A program made the translations under genes and the position numbers. The notes under the pieces were generated by a model, which saw only the letters and a program-made list of their open reading frames with translations, was not told the DNA's origin and made no database searches. Source: Aphrocallistes beatrix (lineage: Eukaryota > Porifera > Hexactinellida > Sceptrulophora > Aphrocallistidae). From it: a DNA stretch of 64,000 nucleotides. Each line of letters begins with the position of its first letter. Positions within the stretch are counted from its first letter, which is position 1. This document shows, piece by piece, positions 57,070-64,000 of this stretch. Location of the stretch: positions 2,413,184 to 2,477,183 of the forward strand of contig OY725500.1 in the NCBI GenBank assembly GCA_963281255.1, given 5' to 3'.

Positions 57070-58402
57070 AGGGCGGTCAGAAAGTTCTAATCACATGAAG
57101 TAATTATGAAATAATCAAATTCAAACAAGGTTTTAAACATCTAAATATTTGAAATACTCGCCGTTATTATCAATTACCAATTGTAATCTCTCTAGCCACA
57201 CTCGAAACGTTTTTTTATACTCCTCAATAGGTATGACCATAAGGTACCGTTGAATTGTTCGGCCAAGTAACATTCTTGATTCGAATTCCTTGCCAGAAAG
57301 ATGTTTTTTCAAGCCATCGAATAGCCAGAAATCGCAAGGTGATAGATCTGGACTATAGGGTGGATGTTCCAGCTCTATCATTCCCACATCATTGATTTTC
57401 TCTTTGACCAGCTTTGTTTTGTGGGGGCGAGCATTATCGTGTAAAAGCCGAATCCCCTTTGCTCCACACTTAGGCCTCTCTTTAAATAGAAGTTATTTAC
57501 TTCTGTTAGTACTTGAGTAGCAGAGTAGTTACCTGTAATGCTCTGCCCTTTGGGATCAGCCATCTGACACACTGGACCATACCCGTCATGAAAAATGGAG
57601 TACATTACCTTCGGGCAAAGCGGTTCGGACGGGCTACTTTTGGGGGAGTCCCCCCTATTTCCACCCACATTTTATTTGCCTCCTTTCTTTGAGGTTCGCA
57701 AAAGTAGATCCAAGTCTCATCGCCCGTGCAGATATTATATAATCTATCAGGTCGGCAATTCTTATAAGTCTGGAGGTGTTTTTTGCAATTTCAACTCGGG
57801 TCATTTTTTGGCTTGCAGCCAAATTGTGAGGGATCCATCGGGCGCAAAGTTTTCTCATTCCAAGATGGTTGTGAATAATCTCATGAACTTTTCCTTTTGA
57901 GATATCGACACGAAGAGCTATTGAATTAAGCGTAATATGAGGGTCTTCATTTATTATTTCTTTGATTTTTTCAATATTCTTCTGGGTGGTTGCTGTAGTT
58001 GGCCGTCCTGTGCGTGGGTCATCGTCAACAGATTGCCGTCCTTCCCTAAAGAGTAGGATCCATCTCCTGATAGTGGAATCTGAAAGAGTATCGTCCCCAT
58101 AAACCTTCCTGAGATCGATTTGGATCTGAGTATTGGTATCGCCTAGTAATGACCTTATCTTGCTTGATATAGGCCCTTTGCTCATAATCGCAATTTGGTG
58201 GTTTTGTGGCCATGATATTCAACGGTGGCTCGAGTGACACAAATATAGACTGGTGGTATACAAAGAATTTTCAACGGATTTTGATTCTGTAAAAAGATAT
58301 CAGTTGTACAAATACTAAGCTAACTATAACTGTAAACGTTAAATGCATTATTGTTAGATAAGAATGATTAATAGACACTGATTAGAACTTTCTGACCACC
58401 CT
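57070..58402 (-). mobile_element. Mariner transposon (1333 bp)
   Basis: TA flanks (57068-57069, 58403-58404). Left AGGGCGGTCAGAAAGTTCTA and the inverse on the right differ at one position over 24. It is full length for a mariner but frameshifted. In the last intron seen of the PLC gene. Confidence 0.93.
57133..58213 (-). pseudogene. Mariner DD34D transposase, frameshifted
   Basis: Start MATKPPNCDYEQRAYIK at 58213, a shift, then IRSLLGDTNTQIQIDL, TIRRWILLFREGRQ, GRPTTATTQKNIEK, RWIPHNLAASQK. A second shift precedes the first catalytic site, readable in another frame as CTGDETW near 57710. The second Asp lies in LLHDNARPHKTKL (near 57440, again another frame) and the third in SPDLSPCDFWLF (near 57330), with 34 residues between them. 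The end is NNGEYFKY. All three acidic residues survive across frames; several indels disable it. Confidence 0.9.
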
Positions 58403-58404
58403 TA

Positions 58405-59500
58405 GTAGTTTGATGAAAAGTTCTAATCTAAAGAATATATTCACGATCTGAAAAATGGGAGGTAAAAGTGGATTAAATGTTTTTTACAGAAGACTCATCG
58501 GAATGAGAACAAGGCAACAACATTTGAAATGAGAATTTGATTTAATCATCGACTTACTCACAGCTAACATTAATGATTGATTGGAAAATAGAATCACAAT
58601 GATTCGTAATTTCAACACAAAGTGTTTGAAGATCCCTATTTTACATACAGAATAATTCCTGAACTCTGTTATTTATTTGTTGTGGATAGCGGAGCAGAAT
58701 GGACCTAGCACCATTCCGCTATATACCGAAAGATTCTAGTTTGAAAAAATACTACTAGACTACTATAATGTTAAGATTAATTTTTGGCGTTCCTATCAGC
58801 CATATTAATATGCATGTGCTCGAATGCCCAAGAGCAATTAAACCAGGTGCTTATTAACAAAGTATAAGACGCACATGCTATTTGAAGTGAAATTTAACCT
58901 CCGCACAGAACATTGAAAATTTCAATTATTTAAATGCTCTTTTAAACTATAGTTTTGATGAAATTGTTTGCTCTCTCCTGAAAGTGCAATTTTTTGATCA
59001 AATTAATTAAAGATTGTTTGGGGTTCAAATCTTAATCGCTTACTCACATTATATTTCCTTAGGATTTTAAAATATCCAAACAAAGCTCAAACACTTCACC
59101 TAGTTAATTGTATATTTTGCCAATTAAGGAGGACAATAATGGAAAAGACCCAAAAACATTTGTTTTGAATATTCCTCAAATTTAGTGAGCAGAATGCCTC
59201 CGAGATATTTTACTATATGATTAGATCACCAACTTTTATAATAGTGCATGTTTTTGGAGAAGAACATGTTAAATTCATCTCTACATAAAACCCGCAAAAG
59301 CCCACGAAGGCGTTTTAGGTTGCCAAAATTGTCACGGGGAACAAAAACTTTCAAATGAAAAATTATTGCAAATTTTCGAATGTTTCAAAATCAACCCCTT
59401 TAATAGAATGTTAACTTTATAGTGTTATTAATGGCATGAATTCCCACTAACTACTGGTGCAACCAATTTGTACAAACATCAAACTACCCATCTCTTTCGA
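58405..59500. other. Intron, nothing recognised
   Basis: AT-rich sequence with no supported gene or element ends; the right part may include the unplaced left end of the Tc1-like relic that follows. Confidence 0.4.
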
Positions 59501-59509
59501 TGAATATTT

Positions 59510-60510
59510 GAGAGGAGTTACTAGCAGACTAGGTAAAGGTATTCGAACAATCAAAAAAGGTGGTGAGAGATATCAACAACGATAGTCTCCCCCATAGACC
59601 TAGCGCCGGCCGTCCGACCAAGCTCAATCCTGTCGCTAAAATGATAATTGCCAAATCCCTTGGAAAACGACACCAGTACATTAGAAGATTGCCTGAGAAC
59701 CTTAAATCTAAGGGATATTCTAGTTCAAAAAGCTCTACTCATTCACAATTATCAAAATGCTTCAGGGCTAAGACATTCTAACGTCTAAAACAGCCAAGAT
59801 TGACACAAAGTCTGAAGGAAAATAAGTTCAACTTCTGTCGAAAATATAGTAAATGGAATGTTGATGATTGGAGAGCTATTCTCTGGACAGGACAGATGAG
59901 TCTCCCTTTGAACTATTTAATTCAACATATCCACAAAATGATCGGATTGGGTGTCGTAATTCTTATGCGGTCACACCACTGAAAAAAGTGAAATTTCCTC
60001 CAAAAATCATGGTGTGGGGCATGATGAGTCACGGCAGGCACTCTCAAAATTCCATTTTATTCCCCCCAAACAAATTGTGAATGATTCCTATTATGTATCT
60101 GAAATATTTGATAAAACCTGTAAAATGCACTGAAAAGAAAACGGGAAATACTATTCTTCAACGGAGAATAATTGCAAATCCCTTATGGGCCACTTTGATA
60201 CAGCATGGTGGTGCTCCATCTCACAGGGCCAAAATTACTCAGGAATGGTGTCAGACACATTTTTCAAATTTCTGGGCAAAGGAAGAATGACCAAGTAATT
60301 CTCCCCCACTTGACCCCAATCGAGAATCTGTGAGCAATTCTCAAACAGAAGCTTGATGAGCACCTCAATGAAAGAACCTGGCGGACTTCAAATCTTCATT
60401 GAAATTTGGTTGGTCCAGCATTGAGCCATCATGTCTGGATAGATTAGTTGCAGGGATGCCTGACAGGATCAAGAAGTGCATAGAACTAACTGGTGATTAT
60501 ACAATTTTCA
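59510..60510 (+). pseudogene. Tc1-like transposase relic (DD37E-like spacing)
   Basis: Pieces in order: a helix-turn-helix with LGKGIRTIKK, then VVRDINNDSLPHRPSAGRPT; WRAILWTDESPFELF (first Asp, frame change near 59890); KVKFPPKIMVWGMMSHGR; LIQHGGAPSHRAKITQEWCQ, where Gly stands for the second catalytic Asp (GGT for GAT); then in another frame a proline-rich strip and PIEN with the Glu, followed by a stop where the usual W should be (TGA, near 60330), AILKQKLDEHLNERTW, and LVAGMPDRIKKCIEL. The second and third sites are ~37 residues apart. Dead by point mutation as well as frameshift. Terminal repeats not found. Confidence 0.82.
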
Positions 60511-60989
60511 ATCTTATTGCAAATCATAATATATTGATTTATTCAAAGTTTCATTGCAGTAGTCAATCCATACAGCAACGAAATCGTAGTATTTTACCAT
60601 GAGTAATTGAGTATCCAATACATGCCATAAGTCGAACGATGCTGGCTCGAATGAAAATAATGTCATAGTATTCGCTGTACATTTGTCTAAGTGTTTAGAC
60701 CTCTGAAAGGAGTGTTTTTTGGTTTCTTCAAGTAATTTTGACCGCAATAAATAGCATTATCGCATTCAATGGGAATGTTAATAATTACGGTGATTTTTCA
60801 GCTCAACAATTTTATCAACCACCTTTGAGTACTACATGTTATACCTCCATAGTATTTCGTTTTTTGAAAATACTCAATAATTTATATAAATTATTTCTCC
60901 TGCTCCAAACCATAATGTATGTCGCTCTATTTCATACTCATATTTTTCAATGTGAAACTGGCACTTATTTTTGTTTCATTGCAGACGAG

Positions 60990-62753
60990 CATGGCCTGCT
61001 ATAACACGGCTATACATGCTGCCGAATCATAGTAAAAATTTCCGATAAAGCAAAAACCGCTTCCGATAGACATTCGAAATGTATTATTGCCATATACAAA
61101 CATATCAGAGTATCCAATTCCGCTGTCAAAAATTTGATATGTTATCATGTGATTGCGCAATAGGCTCTTTTTAGAACGGAAAAGTTGCTGTTCCAGCTCA
61201 TATTAAACATCGTTATCTGCATTTTGATGCTTGACTTTTTGATAGAGCAACAATAGGAAGACCTCAAACCAAAAAATCTGAAAATGTTAGTTGGAATCAA
61301 GGTTGAGTCAAATCAATTTGATTTGAAAAAAACTTCATTTTTTGATTTGATTTGATTGAGTTGGTTAATAAGAAATGATTGAGTTGATTGATCTGAATGT
61401 TGTCATTGAATAAAATAAAATGATCTGAAATTGAATTGAATTGAATTGAATTGAATTGAATTGAATTGAGTTGAATTGATTTGAATTGAATTGATTTGAT
61501 TTGATTTGAATTGAGTTGAATTGATTTGAACTGATTATAATTGAAATTTCGAGTTATATGAATTGATTTTTATTTGAATGACCGTATATACTCGAATAGT
61601 TACCGGCCTTCGAACCATCCCTCTCCAAAAGAGGGTTCTAAATTTATTGGTTCACTCGTGCGGTTATATTTATCGAAAGCTCTCTTGCATATGTATTGTG
61701 AAACATTTATTTTTCTTCAGGGGTTAAATGCTAAATGGGGCTAAAAATTATCTACGGTATCTGAATTGAATTAAATGATCTGAATTGAATTAAATTGAAT
61801 TGAATTGAATTGATTTGAATTGAATTGAATTGATTTGAATTGAATTGATTTGAATTGATTTGAATTGAATTGAATGATTAAAATGAATGAGCTGAACGAT
61901 TTGAATAAGCGCAAATGATTGAATTGATTGATCTGGTGTGTTTTATGTAAATGATCAGATGCAATATTACAAAAAAATAATTCAAATCATTGAGTTTGAC
62001 ACAACCTTGGTTGGAATGTCTATACATTCCTCAGTTGCTATGGAAACAAAAAATTACATGTTTAAGCCATAACTCGAAAAGTATAGATCGTAGACACTAA
62101 AAAATTATACCATTTGGTCCGTAATCTTCCTATTTGAGAATAATACTAGTCACATGTCTATTTTCAATATGTTATGAGTTATCTAGGATTTTGTCACATC
62201 TCATTACTTTTCTATAGATCGTGATAAAATCCTAGATAACTCAGAACTTATTGAAAATTGACATGTGAATAGTATTATTCTCATATATAAAGTAATAGAT
62301 TATGGTTTAAATGGTATACTTTCTTAGTGTCTACGATCTATACTTTTCGAGTTATGGCTTAAACATATAATTTTTTGTTTCCATAGCAACTGAGGAATGC
62401 ATAGACATTCCAACTAACATTTTCAGATTTTTGGCTTGAGGTCTTCCTATTGTTGCTCTATCAAAAAATCAAGCATTAGAAATGCAGATAACGATGTTTA
62501 ATATGAGCTGGAACGGCAACATTTTCCGTTCTAAAAAGACCCCATTGCGCAATCACATGATGACATATCAAATTTTTGACAGCGGAATTGGATACTCTGA
62601 TACAATGTTTGTATATGGTAATGATACATTTCAAATGTCTATCGGAAGCGGTTTTTGATTTATCGGTCTAATTAAATTTTGACTTTGTTAAAACTGGATT
62701 CATATTTTTACTATGATTCGGCAGCATGTATAGCCGTGTTATAGTAGGCCATG
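60990..62753. mobile_element. Foldback element copy 3 with 7-bp target duplication (P-like)
   Basis: It starts CATGGCCTGCTATAACACGG and ends with the inverse (gtgttatagtaggccatg). AGACGAG flanks both ends (60983-60989, 62754-62760). The arms pair across nearly the whole element (~530 bp each), with the centre at ~62215 (ACATCTCATTACTTTTCTAT). The left arm is interrupted at ~61304-62010 by a GAATT/ATTGA-rich block. CATG at the tip and a 7-bp duplication resemble P-superfamily elements; no gene inside. Confidence 0.85.
61304..62010. repeat. GAATT/ATTGA microsatellite block inside a foldback arm
   Basis: Runs of AATTGAATTGAATTGAATTG with ATTTG variants (61420-61530, 61760-61880) are separated by ~230 bp of non-repetitive sequence. 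The edges read GGTTGAGTCAAATCA (left) and TTTGACACAACCTTGG (right), an inverted pair, so the block may itself be an element whose ends are repeated. Confidence 0.7.
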
Positions 62754-63439
62754 AGACGAGTTAAATATACAAATATAACTATAGCAGTCTATATTCTCCC
62801 TTTTAGTCTCTCATTCCTCTCCAGGCGAAGTGGCCTGACAATCATATATTAAAACCCTAGGATTTTTTTCCCATATGTTTGTCCGAATTGATTGAAGGAT
62901 TGGCAAGTCGTAAAGATACGAAAATTGGCATGTAGGTGTCAATGATGAATTACGATTAAGCTCTAATAATTTAGCTTGTAGTTGTACCTTCTACCGCATC
63001 CCTGGACCATTTAAGAGATTCAGATGGCCGGCCTTATAGACAGAAGGATACTACTACACCAGGCAAATTCGGATCCTGCGGAACTGGAAAAGATTAGCAA
63101 CAGATTGATACAGACTGGATTCCAATTTAAACTTATAAATATTGACGACATATTTTTCCCTCTATTAGACAAACTTTGAGGTTTTGTTTAGACTGTCCCA
63201 GTTATATTTGCTTCAGCTGACCTGGTCATCTCCATTAGACTACTTGCTCTGATTTTAACATTAATTAAGTATACGCATATATAGTCTATTTTTCACTTGT
63301 ATAATACTGAATCTATTCTTTAAGTATGTTCTGGCTTGGACTCGTCAGGTACGTTGCCTGTCCAACAATACCAAATGTTCAATAAGTCGATTAAAAGAAA
63401 TATCCTGATTTAAGATTAAGTTGAAATCAATAATTATAA

Positions 63440-63597
63440 CAACCCAAATGGAGAAATATCTAGATTTTGAGACAATCCTTGTTTCTTGAATTATATGCCA
63501 CAAAACTAAATACCTTGACTCGCTAAATAAATCAGTGTTATAACTATTATTTGGATGGGGAATTATGAGGTGTACTAATACTTTTGTTCAGGCAGTG
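63440..63597. repeat. Partial copy of the 39350-type miniature element
   Basis: The right-end text TACCTTGACTCGCTAAATAA through cttttgttcaggcagtg matches the right end of 39350-39830. The left end is not found. Confidence 0.6.
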
Positions 63598-63617
63598 TAT
63601 ATATATATATATATATA

Positions 63618-64000
63618 TCCTTACTATTAAAACTCGATTATTGTATATTTATATATATATATATCTATCTGTAACGAATTGATTGAAGAAACTGCCGGGC
63701 GCAGAAGGCTGATTTTTGGCATGTGGGAGTCTTTTGGCTATGGCTCCAGTAAGTTCTGAGTTCAGAGCAAAATGTCGACTCATCATGGAATTATGACGTC
63801 ATTGTCACATTTTTAAAAGTTAAGCAACACAGTTATTCGGGCATAACTCAGCCATTATAGGAGATAGAAGGTTGAAATTTTAATAGAATCTGTATACTAA
63901 CATACCTCACATTGCGACTTTCATCAAAAAATGATGACTCATCACTTTGTTATGACGTCATCATTACGCATCAAAAAATTTAAAATTTACAAATTTTGAT
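63618..64000 (+). repeat. CG-hairpin/CRE element, copy 18 (runs off the window)
   Basis: TIR TCCTTACTATTAAAACTCGA at 63618, AT run, CTGTAACGAATTGATTGAAG, TGACGTCA near 63795, TGACTCA near 63937 and TGACGTCA near 63956. Well preserved; the CG block lies beyond the window. Confidence 0.85.

Noticed and set aside
60960..60983. Acceptor-like ttttgtttcattgcag before the foldback element as the next PLC exon
   Set aside because: Joining the sequence across the insertion gives no PLC Y-domain text and soon meets a stop in each phase tried.

Overview
This is a eukaryotic, AT-rich, transposon-crowded window. Its organising feature is one host gene on the + strand: five short exons (6742-6827, 9473-9593, 18300-18468, 34844-35035, 48273-48363) that splice in matching phase into the second half of the X catalytic domain, the X-Y linker and the start of the Y domain of a phosphoinositide-specific phospholipase C, most like the delta class (acidic SDEDEA linker). 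About 660 coding bases are spread over more than 41 kb. Everything from 6.7 kb to the window end is therefore probably intron of this gene, apart from the exons. The 5' exons (PH, EF hands, first catalytic His) and the 3' exons (rest of Y, C2) were not found here.

The introns are filled with DNA transposons. Recognisable transposase genes, all damaged: a Tc1-like DD34E element (7624-8994), a DD37D mariner relative (14525-15944), mariners at 25200-26534, 28090-28977 (internally deleted), 30684-31654 (relic) and 57070-58402, a Tc1-like relic (59510-60510), a hAT C-terminal relic (16772-17330), a KRBA2/Gypsy-type integrase relic (12735-14232) and two THAP/P-element-like transposases (43608-46436 and 49444-51070, the second between ~390-bp inverted repeats).

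Around them lie many non-autonomous elements: a high-copy family with a CG-rich hairpin block, palindromic TGACGTCA and TGAGTCA motifs and an AT microsatellite (about 18 whole or partial copies); foldback elements of ~1 kb (37.7, 52.2, 61.0 kb), the last with a 7-bp target duplication; a 2.5-kb element (4174-6655) with ~78-bp inverted ends carrying an unrecognised gene-like segment; a ~116-bp TTAA-flanked miniature element (4 copies); 767-bp TA-flanked foldback elements, one nested inside another; and TA- and 8-bp-flanked miniature elements of Tc1, pogo and hAT type.

Organism: an animal, and from the density of Tc1/mariner types, THAP/P elements and KRBA2-like integrases probably an arthropod. 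A parasitic copepod (sea louse) is my best guess, from general familiarity only. No tRNA, rRNA, CRISPR or prokaryotic operon structure is seen. Transposases serve only their own elements; the PLC gene is the only host gene supported well.
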